Of a DNA stretch of 64,000 nt, positions 16,975 through 25,863 are shown one piece after another. The position numbers and the translations under genes were made by a program. The DNA comes from JAJECS01 sp965243625 (GTDB lineage: Bacteria > Chloroflexota > UBA11872): NCBI GenBank assembly GCA_965243625.1, contig CBDEVI010000002.1, forward strand, positions 3,100,001 through 3,164,000, written 5' to 3'. The number at the start of each line of letters is the position of its first letter. Position 1 is the stretch's first letter. The notes beneath the pieces were generated by a model that was not told the DNA's origin, ran no database searches, and worked only from the letters and a program-made list of their open reading frames with translations.

Positions 16975-18159
16975 CTACCTCGCGCTGAGTACGGCCCTCC
17001 TATTCGCTGCTTGCTCGGCTCGAACTGGTTGACCGTTGGTGGTGGCCGCGGCGACCTCGGCGATGCGGCGCCCGGCTTCGCGCAGGACCTCCGGCGATGC
17101 GCCAAACGCCATGCGCACGTGCCGATCGGACCGGCAGAAGTGGCCCGCGGTGGTCGGGATACCGGCCTCCAGCAAGGCCGCCGAGGCCTGCGTGGATGAG
17201 TCGAACACCTGGGACACGTTGATGAACACGAATGGCCCGCCGGCCGGCTTGAGGGCGTGCAGCGGATGGTCGGCCGCCACGAATGGATGGATCACGTCGC
17301 GCAACTGTTGGAATTCGCGAGCCATGGAGTCCCCGGGATAGACCGGATGGCGCATGGCGGCGGCAGCTCCGGCTTGCGCGACGTGGTTGCCGTGAAGCTG
17401 TTCCCATTCGAGCGCCTTGGTGCTCGCGTCGATGATGTTTCGGGGGCCGACAATATAGCCCACTCGCCACGCCGGCATGGCGTAGCTCTTGGTGAAACTG
17501 CGAATCAGCACGGTGCGCGAGAGAGCGCCGCCGACGCTTGCGCAGCTCAGGTGGCGCCGACCGTCGTAGACCATGGTGTCGTAGGACTCGTCGGAGACGA
17601 TCAGCAGATCGTGGCGCTCGGCGAGGTTGGCAATGGCGCGCAGCGTGTCGCGTTCCAGCACCACGCCCGTGGGATTCACCGGGGTGTTGACGACGATGGC
17701 GACGGTGCGCGGGGTGACGGCGGCGGCGATCCGCTCGACGTCCCAGGCATAGTCCGCGGCCTCGTCCATGGGCACGTGCACCGGGCGGCCGCCGGCCATT
17801 TCCACGCAGCCGCCGAAGAAATAGCAGGGCGCGGGGATGATGACCTCGTCGCCGGGGTCGAGGATCGCCCGAAACACCAGGTTGAGGGCCTGCATGGAGC
17901 CGTTGGTGATGAGCACCTCGGACTCGGGGTCGACCGGCTGGCCGATTTCGGCGCCGATGCGGTCCGCCACGACCTCACGGAGCTCGGGCAGGCCGCGCGA
18001 AGGGGCCTCTCGGTTGAGGCGGATTTCGTGCACCACCGCCTCGATCGCTTCCGGCGACGGGGCCCGCTCGGCGTAGGGCATTAGCGGCAGCACGTCAACG
18101 CCCCGGCGGCGGGCGGCCTTCACCTGATTGGCGAGCAGCCGCGACCCGACTGGGGGCAT
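16975..18159 (-). CDS. Class I/II PLP-dependent aminotransferase
   Basis: This fold-type I aminotransferase is 394 residues from ATG 18159. Motifs include GLPELREVVADRI, TNGSMQALN, PAPCYFFGG, NTPVNPTG, SDESYD and the PLP-lysine region SFTKSYAMPAWRVGY. It moves amino groups between an amino acid and a 2-oxo acid; which one is not evident. A TTG at 18186 would add nine residues (KIAHHIGAM) resembling family N-termini and is a real alternative. The frame open to 19203 is antisense to the next gene and not coding. It lies upstream of the peptide transporter on the same strand, so it may use imported amino acids. Confidence 0.88.
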   Translation of the reverse strand: MPPVGSRLLANQVKAARRRGVDVLPLMPYAERAPSPEAIEAVVHEIRLNREAPSRGLPELREVVADRIGAEIGQPVDPESEVLITNGSMQALNLVFRAILDPGDEVIIPAPCYFFGGCVEMAGGRPVHVPMDEAADYAWDVERIAAAVTPRTVAIVVNTPVNPTGVVLERDTLRAIANLAERHDLLIVSDESYDTMVYDGRRHLSCASVGGALSRTVLIRSFTKSYAMPAWRVGYIVGPRNIIDASTKALEWEQLHGNHVAQAGAAAAMRHPVYPGDSMAREFQQLRDVIHPFVAADHPLHALKPAGGPFVFINVSQVFDSSTQASAALLEAGIPTTAGHFCRSDRHVRMAFGASPEVLREAGRRIAEVAAATTNGQPVRAEQAANRRAVLSAR

Positions 18160-18318
18160 GGCCCCGATGTGATGCGCAATCTTCAACGGCGCCGCCTGCA
18201 CCAGAAGCTGGGTGGGCGCGAGGCTACCACGCAGCCCCGTTTTGGCTCGACTTGGGGCGACCTCGGGAGTCGCTGGGCGCGGCGGTATCGTTGGGCGGCG
18301 GGCAAGGGGGCAAACAGA

Positions 18319-19365
18319 TTGCGAAGCGGACAATTGCGTACACAGATTTCGGCCGGGCATGCCCTGCACGAGCGCGCGCTGGTGGTGCTGGCGCACGACC
18401 ACATGGTGCGGGCGGAGGACTTGCGGCGGGACCTTGCCGGCGGCGTGACGGCCAAGGTGGTGCAGGCGACAGTGTCCGGGCGGGCCTTCGCGGACAGCCG
18501 GGCGGAATTCGAGCGCTCGCTCTACAGCACCGAGGGCTTCATGCGCGATGCCATGGAGGCCTACGACGAGATCTTCGCCACCATCGAAACCATGCCCGAC
18601 GAGGTATTCGTGGTGCGCCGCGCAGCCGACATCCTGGAGGCCAAGCGCACCGGCCGCCTGGGTCTGATCCTGGGCGCGGAAGGCGCGAAGCTGCTGGAGG
18701 GGAGCCTGGCGGCACTTCGGGTGTTCTACCGCCTCGGTATGCGGCACTTGCAGCTCCACTGGGCGACTCGCAACCAGGTGGGCACGGCACAGGGGGACAC
18801 CGACGAGCCGGGCCTGACGGAGTTTGGCCGCGAGGTCGTGGCCGAAGTGAACGCGCTGGGCATGCTGCTCGACGTGTCGCACTCGTCGGTCGCCACGATT
18901 GCCGACGTGCTGGCCATGACCGATCGGCCCGTCATCAACTCCCACACGGGCGCGCGCGAGCTCAACCCCAGGAGCACCCAGCTTCTCTGGGACGATCAGA
19001 TCAAGGACCTCGCGGACAACGGCGGCGTGGCGGCCGTTCACTTCTGCTCGCAGGTGCTGCTCGATAGCGGCCACGCCACCATCGACGACGTGCTGACGCA
19101 TGTCGACTACCTGGTCGACGCGGGCGGGATCGAGAGCGTGGGCCTCGGCCCCGACTACCTGCTGGACGGCACCCAGCGGACCCGCAACGTGAGCTTCAAC
19201 CAACGGATTGCCGAGGACGCCTTCACCTGGGCCAAGGACTTCGAGGACACCGGCACGTTGCCGAACGTCACGGTGGCGTTGCTGGAGCGCGGCTACACGG
19301 AGGACGAGACTCTGAAGATCCTGGGCGGCAACATGCTGCGGGTGATCGAGGCGTCGTTGCCCTGA
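18319..19365 (+). CDS. Membrane dipeptidase (peptidase M19) homologue
   Basis: About 348 residues from TTG 18319, which has AAGGGGG nine bases upstream. The M19 renal-dipeptidase family is recognised by LGAEGAKLLEG (bridging Glu), DVSHSS and NSHTGARELNP (metal histidines), and DYLLDG near the end. The first metal motif, normally HxD, reads LAHDHM, so the Asp ligand may be replaced by His. Family members cleave dipeptides, often with D-residues, and fit the adjacent dipeptide transporter. An open frame runs back to 18169, but the residues before about 18319 do not look like this family. TTG 18334 is another possible start. Confidence 0.8.
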   Translation: MRSGQLRTQISAGHALHERALVVLAHDHMVRAEDLRRDLAGGVTAKVVQATVSGRAFADSRAEFERSLYSTEGFMRDAMEAYDEIFATIETMPDEVFVVRRAADILEAKRTGRLGLILGAEGAKLLEGSLAALRVFYRLGMRHLQLHWATRNQVGTAQGDTDEPGLTEFGREVVAEVNALGMLLDVSHSSVATIADVLAMTDRPVINSHTGARELNPRSTQLLWDDQIKDLADNGGVAAVHFCSQVLLDSGHATIDDVLTHVDYLVDAGGIESVGLGPDYLLDGTQRTRNVSFNQRIAEDAFTWAKDFEDTGTLPNVTVALLERGYTEDETLKILGGNMLRVIEASLP

Positions 19366-19398
19366 CCGAGTCGACTGCGAGCCTGACGGTGGGCGGGT

Positions 19399-20358
19399 CT
19401 AGGCGCCGACGAATCGCTGCGCGTTCAGCCCCAGGATCTTGTCAGCACCATCCTGGTCGAGAAACGGCGCCTCGCGGATGGCGCGGATGAGGTTCTCGTA
19501 GGACTGCACGCCCAGGTAGGGCCAGTCCGTGCCCCAGTGAATGCGGTCGGTCCCAATGCCGCCCACGAGTATTTCCAGGATCGTGAGCGCGCTCAGGTAG
19601 GGATACGGCTCTTCGGTGCCGATCACGTGCTGATAGGCCCCCAGATCGCAGTGGAGATTTGGATAGGCCAGCATGAATTCGATGACTTCGTCGAGCAGGT
19701 GATAGCGCAACGGCGCGGATGGATTCTCGCGATCCCGCAGGGCGGGCGTGCCGTAGTGGGCCAGCTGGATCCCGACCTCGGGGAAGTCGGCCACAAGCTC
19801 GCCGAAACCCTTCACATACTCCGTGAACGAGGCGTACTTGCCGAGGACGCTTGGCGCGAACCACGGAAAGTGGGCATACCACCAGGAGATGTCGATGATG
19901 CAGGGCTTGCCGCGGTCGCGCAGCAACTCGAAGATCGGCCGCCAGCGCGGATCGCCCATCTCGGTATCGACAAACAGCGGCAGCAGCTTGAGGCCGGCTG
20001 CCCCGAGGTCCAGGTCCGCGGCCGCCCGCTCGACGTAGCCGGGGACTCTCGGGTCGATGGAATCCGAGATCCACACGAACCGATCGGGATGTTGCCGCCA
20101 CATCCGCACGAAGTATTCCTTGGTCAGGTAGTGCTGAAAGACGGCGAGCTTGTGGTCGCGCTCCTCGGGCCGGTAGTGGGCCATCACGTCGACGGCCGTG
20201 TAGCTGATGATGAAGGCCTTGGCGATGCCGGCCCGGTCCATTTGCTCGATCAAGTCCGGGGCGCTCGCCCCCCAGCGGTTGCCCGGCCAGAGCGGAAAGT
20301 TTTCGCTGGCGCCGCCAACCGAGCGGTCGAAGATGTGGGTGTGCGCGTCGATGATCAT
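19399..20358 (-). CDS. Amidohydrolase 2 family metal-dependent hydrolase
   Basis: This 319-residue TIM-barrel hydrolase opens with the metal motif DAHTHIFD (residues 4-11). Later landmarks include HYGTPA and the terminal HWGTDWPY, with the last metal Asp. The family covers decarboxylases and lactone or amide hydrolases acting on aromatic and cyclic compounds; the substrate is unknown. It converges on the M19 gene (33 bases apart) and is 50 bases downstream of a GH4 gene on the same strand, so the two may share a transcript. Confidence 0.85.
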   Translation of the reverse strand: MIIDAHTHIFDRSVGGASENFPLWPGNRWGASAPDLIEQMDRAGIAKAFIISYTAVDVMAHYRPEERDHKLAVFQHYLTKEYFVRMWRQHPDRFVWISDSIDPRVPGYVERAAADLDLGAAGLKLLPLFVDTEMGDPRWRPIFELLRDRGKPCIIDISWWYAHFPWFAPSVLGKYASFTEYVKGFGELVADFPEVGIQLAHYGTPALRDRENPSAPLRYHLLDEVIEFMLAYPNLHCDLGAYQHVIGTEEPYPYLSALTILEILVGGIGTDRIHWGTDWPYLGVQSYENLIRAIREAPFLDQDGADKILGLNAQRFVGA

Positions 20359-20408
20359 GGGTGCTTCCTGACTCGGTGGACGGAGGACGGCGGCATCGGC
20401 CCTGGCAC

Positions 20409-21698
20409 TTACTGCAGGTAGTCGAGGTAGTCGGTCTGCGAGTCGAGCATTTCCTCAACCATTCGCTCGATTTCCGCCGGGGTAAGGATGGCGGCCGTCA
20501 GCGGGTCCAGCAGCACGGCTTGCATGGCCATGCGGCGGTCGCCGGCGAGGCCCGCCGTCACGCACATCTCCTGCACGCTGATGTTGGAGAGATTCAGCGC
20601 GGCAAGCTGCGTCGGCAGGTCGCCCACATGGCACGGCTGCACGCCGGTCTTGTCCACCAGGCAGGGGACTTCGACACAGGCGCCCGCCGGCAAGTTGGTG
20701 ATGAGGCCGGTGTTCTCCACGTTGGCATTCACGCGGAGCGGCGTGTCGGTCTCTATGGCGTGAATGATCTGCACGCCGTACTCGTGGCTGCGGGAGAGGT
20801 CCAGCGGCTCCGTCGAGGCGAGTTGCTTCCTGACCTTGTCCTGTGACGCCTCGCGATCGATGGGCCAGAAACTCGGATAGTCCCACTTCTCGGGCAGGTA
20901 CTGAGTGATCAGGTCGGCGTTCTTGCGGTAGTAGGGGATGTACTCCGACATGTGGTTGCTGGACTCGGTGACGAAGTAGTCGAAGTGCTTAAACATGTCG
21001 AAGCGAATCGGGTCTTGCGCCACGATGTCCGGGTCTTCGCTGGCTTGCCAAATGCGCGGATAGGCGTCCTGCCCGTCGTGCTCGAACCGGAGGAACCAGG
21101 CCATGTGGTTGATGCCGGCGACCCAGTAGGTCACCTCGTCGGCGGGGATGTTGCAGTATCCGGCCAGTTGCCGGGCGGTGCCCTGCACGCTGTGGCAGAG
21201 GCCGATGGTCTCGATGTCGGTGGCGGCGTTCACGGCCCAGCAGTTGATGGCCATAGGGTTGGCGTAGTTGAGCAGCAGCGCGTCGGGGCAGACCTCTTCC
21301 ATCTCGTCGGCGAGCTCCAGCAGAAACGGGATGGTCCGCAGCCCGCGGAAGACCCCGCCGGGCCCCAGCGTGTCGCCGACGGTCTGGTCGATGCCGAATC
21401 GGGCGGGAACCTGGATGTCGACTTCGAACGGCGCCACGCCGCCGATCATCACCATCACGATCACGTAGTCGGCGTCTTCCAGCGCCTCGCGCCTTGTGGC
21501 CGGGGCTTCGATGCGCATGCCGGCGCCGAGCTGCTGGACCGCCCGCTCGGCGTGGGCCTGGGTGGTGGCCAGCCGCTTCTGGTCGACGTCGACGAGCGTG
21601 ATGGTCGAGTCGGCCAGCTCCGGATAGGTCAGCATGTCGCCGATCAGGCGCGTGGCGAAGACGGTGCTGCCGGCGCCGATCATGGCCACCTTGGGCAT
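20409..21698 (-). CDS. Glycoside hydrolase family 4 (alpha-galactosidase-like, MelA type)
   Basis: This 429-residue second GH4 enzyme has Rossmann start KVAMIGAGSTVFA, NYANPM, the metal-site CH in GLCHS, and GINHMAW. GLCHS with the GAGS start matches the alpha-galactosidase branch more closely than the gene at 8858 does. ATG 21698 has GAAAGG upstream; an open frame to 21764 adds residues not seen in the family. It would hydrolyse alpha-galactosides in the cytoplasm using NAD+ and Mn2+. No dedicated sugar transporter is adjacent. Confidence 0.87.
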   Translation of the reverse strand: MPKVAMIGAGSTVFATRLIGDMLTYPELADSTITLVDVDQKRLATTQAHAERAVQQLGAGMRIEAPATRREALEDADYVIVMVMIGGVAPFEVDIQVPARFGIDQTVGDTLGPGGVFRGLRTIPFLLELADEMEEVCPDALLLNYANPMAINCWAVNAATDIETIGLCHSVQGTARQLAGYCNIPADEVTYWVAGINHMAWFLRFEHDGQDAYPRIWQASEDPDIVAQDPIRFDMFKHFDYFVTESSNHMSEYIPYYRKNADLITQYLPEKWDYPSFWPIDREASQDKVRKQLASTEPLDLSRSHEYGVQIIHAIETDTPLRVNANVENTGLITNLPAGACVEVPCLVDKTGVQPCHVGDLPTQLAALNLSNISVQEMCVTAGLAGDRRMAMQAVLLDPLTAAILTPAEIERMVEEMLDSQTDYLDYLQ

Positions 21699-21838
21699 GT
21701 TGCGACCTTTCTCGCGCGAGCGGGGGCTCGAAGCGTCCACTGTCGTCGCCGCTGAAGCTACCACGCCGTACTTAGTCCGGGTGGGGTAGCGTTAGGACGG
21801 TGCGTCGGCATGCGTCGGCGCGTTGCGGGGAGAAATAG

Positions 21839-22246
21839 ATGCCCAAGGTCGTGATACGCGAAAGCGACGCCCAGGTCTTCGATCGTGGAGCGGGAGTCCG
21901 GAGCATCCCACTCATGAACGGCGAGCGCGGATCGGAGAACGTCTCGACCGGCATGACCATCATGGAGCCCGGCGCGGGGCTGCCCATGCACTTTCACGAC
22001 ACCGAGGAGTGCATCACCTGCGTCGAAGGTGAAGCGATGTGCTCGGTGGACGGCGAAGTGCTGAAAATGCGGCCCTTCGATCACATCTGGATCGCCGAGG
22101 GCTCGCACCACCGGTTCTGGAACGAGGGCTCGGGCGTGATGCGCATCGTCTGGACCTACGGCAAGCCGGAGGTCATGCGGACGTTCGCCGACTCCGGCAA
22201 GACCGTGCGTCACATGTCCAAAGGCGATGTCGCGCGACCGACGTGA
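21839..22246 (+). CDS. Cupin-domain protein
   Basis: This 135-residue single cupin has MHFHDTEECITCVEG (first motif with two His and one Glu) and IWIAEGSHHRF (second motif), so a metal site is likely. The start has GGGGAG seven bases upstream. Its stop overlaps the folP start (GTGA), so the two are translated together, although no functional link is known. It diverges from the GH4 gene across 140 bases that probably hold both promoters. Confidence 0.78.
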   Translation: MPKVVIRESDAQVFDRGAGVRSIPLMNGERGSENVSTGMTIMEPGAGLPMHFHDTEECITCVEGEAMCSVDGEVLKMRPFDHIWIAEGSHHRFWNEGSGVMRIVWTYGKPEVMRTFADSGKTVRHMSKGDVARPT

Positions 22247-23181
22247 ATGACCCGGCCGGCGACCGCGGCGCGCTGCGGCTCGGCTCTCGCGTCCTCGACT
22301 GGGGTACGCGCACGTTCGTGATGGGCGTGCTGAACGTCACGCCGGACTCGTTCAGCGGCGACGGCGTGGCGAACGATGCCGAGGCGCTGCAAGCCCGCAT
22401 CGACGCGCTGTTGGAGGAGGCGCCCGACGTCATCGACGTGGGTGGCGAATCCACGCGACCCGGCGCCGCGGAGGTCTCGGCGGATGAGGAGATTGGCCGC
22501 GTCGAGCCGGCGCTCGAGGCCCTTCGCTCCCGCGCGCCGGACCTGCCGCTGTCCATTGACACGCGCAGGGCCGCCGTGGCGCGCGCCGCGCTCGACCTGG
22601 GCGCGGTGATGGTGAACGACGTGACCGGCGGCACGCACGATCCCGAGATTCTGAATGTTGCCGCTAGCGCCGGGGCCGCCCTCGTGGTCACCCACAATCG
22701 CCGCGGCGACGTGCGGCGCTCCGCGATCGGCCCGCACGTCGCAGCCGTCGACTATGAGGACTTGGTGCGCGACGTGTCCCGCGACGGCGAGCGGCTGCTC
22801 GACCGGGCGCAAGGCGCCGGTATTCCGCATGACCGCCTGCTCTTCGATCCGGGATTCGGCTTCGGAAAGTCTCCGGAGCAGAACGTTGACTTGCTGCGGG
22901 GTATGTCTGCACTCACAGCGCTCGGGACTCCGCTCATGGTGGGCGTGTCGCGCAAGTCGTTCGTCGGCTACGTGCTGGGACTGCCGGCCGACCGGCGGCT
23001 GGAGGGCTCGCTGGCCGCCGCGGTGATCGCGGTGGCCAACGGCGCGGACATGGTGCGGGTCCACGATGTGCAAGCCACCAGGCGGGCGCTGGCGATGGCG
23101 GACGCCATCTATCGTCCGGGTTCTTCGCCGGCCGGCCGGCGAGCCGAGAAGGGCGTCGCTCCTCCGGAGCCCTCGGCGTAA
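22243..23181 (+). CDS. folP: Dihydropteroate synthase
   Basis: This enzyme joins p-aminobenzoate to dihydropterin pyrophosphate in folate synthesis. The 312-residue product has all the expected motifs: VMGVLNVTPDSFSGDG, DVGGESTRPGA, DPGFGFGKS and GVSRKSF. The GTG start at 22243 overlaps the cupin stop. The last 20 or so residues (SSPAGRRAEKGVAPPEPSA) are an unstructured tail beyond the usual end. No other folate-synthesis gene is adjacent. Confidence 0.94.
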   Translation: MNDPAGDRGALRLGSRVLDWGTRTFVMGVLNVTPDSFSGDGVANDAEALQARIDALLEEAPDVIDVGGESTRPGAAEVSADEEIGRVEPALEALRSRAPDLPLSIDTRRAAVARAALDLGAVMVNDVTGGTHDPEILNVAASAGAALVVTHNRRGDVRRSAIGPHVAAVDYEDLVRDVSRDGERLLDRAQGAGIPHDRLLFDPGFGFGKSPEQNVDLLRGMSALTALGTPLMVGVSRKSFVGYVLGLPADRRLEGSLAAAVIAVANGADMVRVHDVQATRRALAMADAIYRPGSSPAGRRAEKGVAPPEPSA

Positions 23182-23182
23182 C

Positions 23183-23274
23183 CATTCCGTCATTCCGGCG
23201 GAGGCCGGAATCCAGTCCGGTCGAACCTGGAGGTGCGTCGGGCGCTTGGCATCGGGCGGGTCGCAGACCCGCCC
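23183..23274 (-). repeat. Two-hairpin dispersed repeat, copy B (inverted)
   Basis: ATTCCGGC / GCCGGAAT (23192-23211) is followed 42 bases later by GGGCGGGTC / GACCCGCCC (23254-23274). Read on the minus strand, it has the same order, spacing and flanks as copy A at 8743-8830. It lies just after the folP stop. Confidence 0.75.
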
Positions 23275-23381
23275 CTACCGGATTCTGCAAGGTCTATCCC
23301 TCCGGAGATCGTTGCCAAATCCAGCCAAGCTTGACGATGACGCGGCGAGTCCCATCCGCCCCCAGGTTCAATGAAGGGCAG

Positions 23382-23423
23382 ATTCCCGCTCCCCGCCTGC
23401 GCGGGGACATGCTTCGCGGGAAT
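23382..23423. repeat. Nested hairpin repeat ending GGGAATGACG
   Basis: Outer arms ATTCCCGC (23382-23389) and GCGGGAAT (23416-23423) enclose inner arms CCCCGC and GCGGGG (23391-23406). It ends GAATGACG, as hairpin 2 of the other repeat does, so it may belong to a related family of non-coding elements. Confidence 0.55.
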
Positions 23424-23555
23424 GACGAATCTGTAGAAACTGGGCTTCGCAGTTCTGGACGCGTTGCCAGGCTGCCGCGCCGTTCGTATGCTCAACCACT
23501 CCTTTGCGCACGCCTCATGCCAGGGCGCCGCGCCCACGCCGTGAATCGAGGATTC

Positions 23556-24449
23556 GTGCGCACGGTGCTTCGCGGCCGTGACGGCCTGGAAGTGGTGATC
23601 AGCCCGGATGAGGCCTTTGTGCCCATCGGCGAGCGCCTCAACCCCACCAACAAGCCCCGACTCCAGCGCGCGTACGACGAAGGCAACTGGGACTACGTCC
23701 AGCGCGACGCCACGCGGCAGGTTGCGGCGGGCGCGACGGTGATCGACGTCAACACGGGCGACCCGCACCACGAGATCGAGGCGCGCAAGATGCGCGACGC
23801 CGTGCGTGCGGTGCAGGACGTGGTTGAAGTGCCCGTGTCGATCGACTCGTACACCATCGACGTGCTGCTGGCCGGGCTCGAGGTCGCGCGGGGACGCCCG
23901 CTGGTGAACTCCGTCCCATTCGAGGCGGACTACATGCAGGAGTTGCTCCCGGCGATTGGCGAGCACGATGCCTGCATGATCGGCATGTGCACCAAGGGCG
24001 GCGCCGCCATGCCGGAGACGGTGGAGGAACGGGTCGAGAACGCGCGCGCGCTGGTGGCCGGCGCCGCCGAGCACGGCATATCCGCCGACCGGATCGTCAT
24101 CGACCCGGTGTGCTTGCCGGTGGGGGCCAACGATGTTTTCGGCCCCGGTTTGCTCGGCGCGATTCGCACGCTGCACCGGGAGGACGACCTGAATATGTCC
24201 ATCGGGCTGAGCAACGTGTCGTTCGGACTGCCGGCCCGACGCTCCCTCAACGCGGCGACCCTGCTGACGGCGATGGAGGCCGGGCTGACCGCGGCGATCC
24301 TGGATATGACGCACAAGGAGATTCGCCACGCGGTGCTCGCCGCCAACCTGATCCGCGGCCGCGACGAGTATTCGATGAACTGGATCTCCAACTACCGCGC
24401 CGAGCAGGCTCGCGAGGAGGCGCGCAAGGCCAGGCGCGCCGGGGGCTGA
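23556..24449 (+). CDS. Pterin-binding methyltetrahydrofolate methyltransferase-like protein
   Basis: About 297 residues with the dihydropteroate-synthase-like TIM barrel found in MetH and AcsE. Motifs are PIGERLNPTNKPRL, VIDVNTGDP, SIDSYTIDV, DPVCLPVGAN and LSNVSFGLP. Such proteins move the methyl of methyl-tetrahydrofolate to a corrinoid protein. No corrinoid protein or acetyl-CoA-synthase gene is near, so the acceptor is unknown. GTG 23556 is chosen because GAGG lies four bases before it; GTG 23541 and ATG 23517 are in frame without a ribosome site. It converges on murF with one base between the stop codons. Confidence 0.8.
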   Translation: MRTVLRGRDGLEVVISPDEAFVPIGERLNPTNKPRLQRAYDEGNWDYVQRDATRQVAAGATVIDVNTGDPHHEIEARKMRDAVRAVQDVVEVPVSIDSYTIDVLLAGLEVARGRPLVNSVPFEADYMQELLPAIGEHDACMIGMCTKGGAAMPETVEERVENARALVAGAAEHGISADRIVIDPVCLPVGANDVFGPGLLGAIRTLHREDDLNMSIGLSNVSFGLPARRSLNAATLLTAMEAGLTAAILDMTHKEIRHAVLAANLIRGRDEYSMNWISNYRAEQAREEARKARRAGG

Positions 24450-24450
24450 A

Positions 24451-25863
24451 CTAGCCGGCGGAGAGCTGCGGGGCTTCCGTAACCGCCTCCGCGAGGCGAA
24501 CAAAGCCCATGCCGTTGCTGGCTTTCAGCAGCACCGCGTCGCCCGCCGCCAGCTCCTGGCGCAGCCATGCGGCCGCCGCGTCCACGGCCGCCGCGATCGA
24601 CGCGGAGTCTTCGGTATCCGCGGGAATCAGGTCTACCGCTTGTAGACCTGCGGCTCGGGCGCTCGAAGCGATTTCGGCGGCCAGCGCGCCGACGCAGAGC
24701 AACCGATCGGCGCCGGCGGCATCCCGTCCTACCTGCTGATGGGCGGCCGGGGCAAAGTCGCCCAACTCGAACATATCGCCCAGCACGGCGATCCGGCGCC
24801 CGGGGATAGACACGGCTCGCAGCGTATCCAGCGCGACCTTCATCGAGGAGGCGTTCGCGTTGTAGGTGTCGTCGAGCAGCAGGCCGCCGCCCGGTAGCGC
24901 CTGGAGTCGCATGCGATGCGGCGCGGGCCGAAACTCGCGCAACCCGCGGCAGGCCGTCGCGGGATCGACCCCCAGCGCCTGGGTCGCCGCCAACGCCGCG
25001 CCGAAGGCGAGATCGATGGCGCCTGCCGTGCCGGGAACGTCGACGCTGTCGGTGAAGCCGCCAGCCTCGATGTGCACCCGGGTCCCCGGGAGATCGGCAA
25101 GCAGCGTGGCGCTAACCCGCACGTCCGCCGCGTCCGACCGGCCGAACGAGACCACCTGACCCGGTGCGCGACGCCGGAGGGCCTCGGTCCAGGGGTCGTC
25201 CGCGTTGACGATGGCCGGTGCGTCATCCGGGAGGGCCTCGAAGAGCTCGCCCTTGGCCGTGGCAATGGCCTCCATCGAGCCGAACAACCCCAGGTGCGCC
25301 CCGGCAATGGAGGTGATGACGCCGGCATCGGGCCGCGCGTAGCTGCAGTAGCGGGCGATCTCGCCGACGACCTGCGCGCCGATTTCGACAACCGCGAAGC
25401 GGTGCGCGGGCGCCAAGCGCGACAGGGTGGCCGGCACGCCCACCTCGGCGTTCTCGCTTCGATCGGTGGAAAGGGTGGGGCCGGCGGCGCCCAGGGCAGC
25501 CGCCACGGCTTCCTTCGTCGTCGTCTTGCCGTTGCTGCCCGTGACGCCCACGAACGTCGCCGACGAACGCGAGCGCAGCCTGCCCGCCAGGCGCTCGAAC
25601 GCGGCCTGCGGCTCCGCGGCGATGACCTGGCGCTCAATGGGTTGATCCGGGTCGGGCCTGGCGCACAGGACCGCCGCGGCGCCGCCGGCGAAGGCGCTGT
25701 CGATGAAGTCGTGGCCGTCCACGCGCGCGCCGGGAAGCGCCACGAACAGCATTCCCGGTTGGATGCGCCGGCTGTCGAAGTGCGCGGCGGTCATGACGAG
25801 GTCCTCGGCGCCGCGTGGAACCGGTTGCTCGGCGGCGACGGCCACGTCGGCCAGGGTGAACAT
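24451..25863 (-). CDS. murF: UDP-N-acetylmuramoyl-tripeptide--D-alanyl-D-alanine ligase
   Basis: This enzyme adds D-Ala-D-Ala to the UDP-MurNAc-tripeptide in the cytoplasm, the last soluble step before lipid I. The 470-residue product has the Mur-ligase three-domain layout: an N-terminal UDP-binding domain (DSRRIQPGMLFVAL), the ATP P-loop GVTGSNGKTTTKE (about 107-119) and a C-terminal domain with GDMFELGD. It overlaps the upstream kinase-like gene (ATGA). murC, murD, murE, murG and ddl are not in the window. Confidence 0.93.
   Translation of the reverse strand: MFTLADVAVAAEQPVPRGAEDLVMTAAHFDSRRIQPGMLFVALPGARVDGHDFIDSAFAGGAAAVLCARPDPDQPIERQVIAAEPQAAFERLAGRLRSRSSATFVGVTGSNGKTTTKEAVAAALGAAGPTLSTDRSENAEVGVPATLSRLAPAHRFAVVEIGAQVVGEIARYCSYARPDAGVITSIAGAHLGLFGSMEAIATAKGELFEALPDDAPAIVNADDPWTEALRRRAPGQVVSFGRSDAADVRVSATLLADLPGTRVHIEAGGFTDSVDVPGTAGAIDLAFGAALAATQALGVDPATACRGLREFRPAPHRMRLQALPGGGLLLDDTYNANASSMKVALDTLRAVSIPGRRIAVLGDMFELGDFAPAAHQQVGRDAAGADRLLCVGALAAEIASSARAAGLQAVDLIPADTEDSASIAAAVDAAAAWLRQELAAGDAVLLKASNGMGFVRLAEAVTEAPQLSAG

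Larger units (their letters stand above)
23182..23555. other. 374-base repeat-rich intergenic region between folP and the pterin-binding gene
   Basis: I see no gene here. It holds the inverted copy B of the two-hairpin repeat (23183-23274) and a second, nested hairpin element (23382-23423). Open frames cross it but read as low-complexity Arg/Pro/Gly and match nothing. The downstream part may contain the promoter of the next gene; I see no clear hexamers. Confidence 0.6.

Noticed and set aside
16975..19203. A 742-codon minus-strand frame that might be a fusion of the aminotransferase with another domain
   Set aside because: Only the part below about 18186 matches the aminotransferase family. 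The N-terminal extension is antisense to the M19 gene.
22039..22242. An N-terminal extension of folP
   Set aside because: The extension overlaps the cupin gene in another frame and is Arg-rich with no match. GTG 22243 with the GTGA overlap is a better start.
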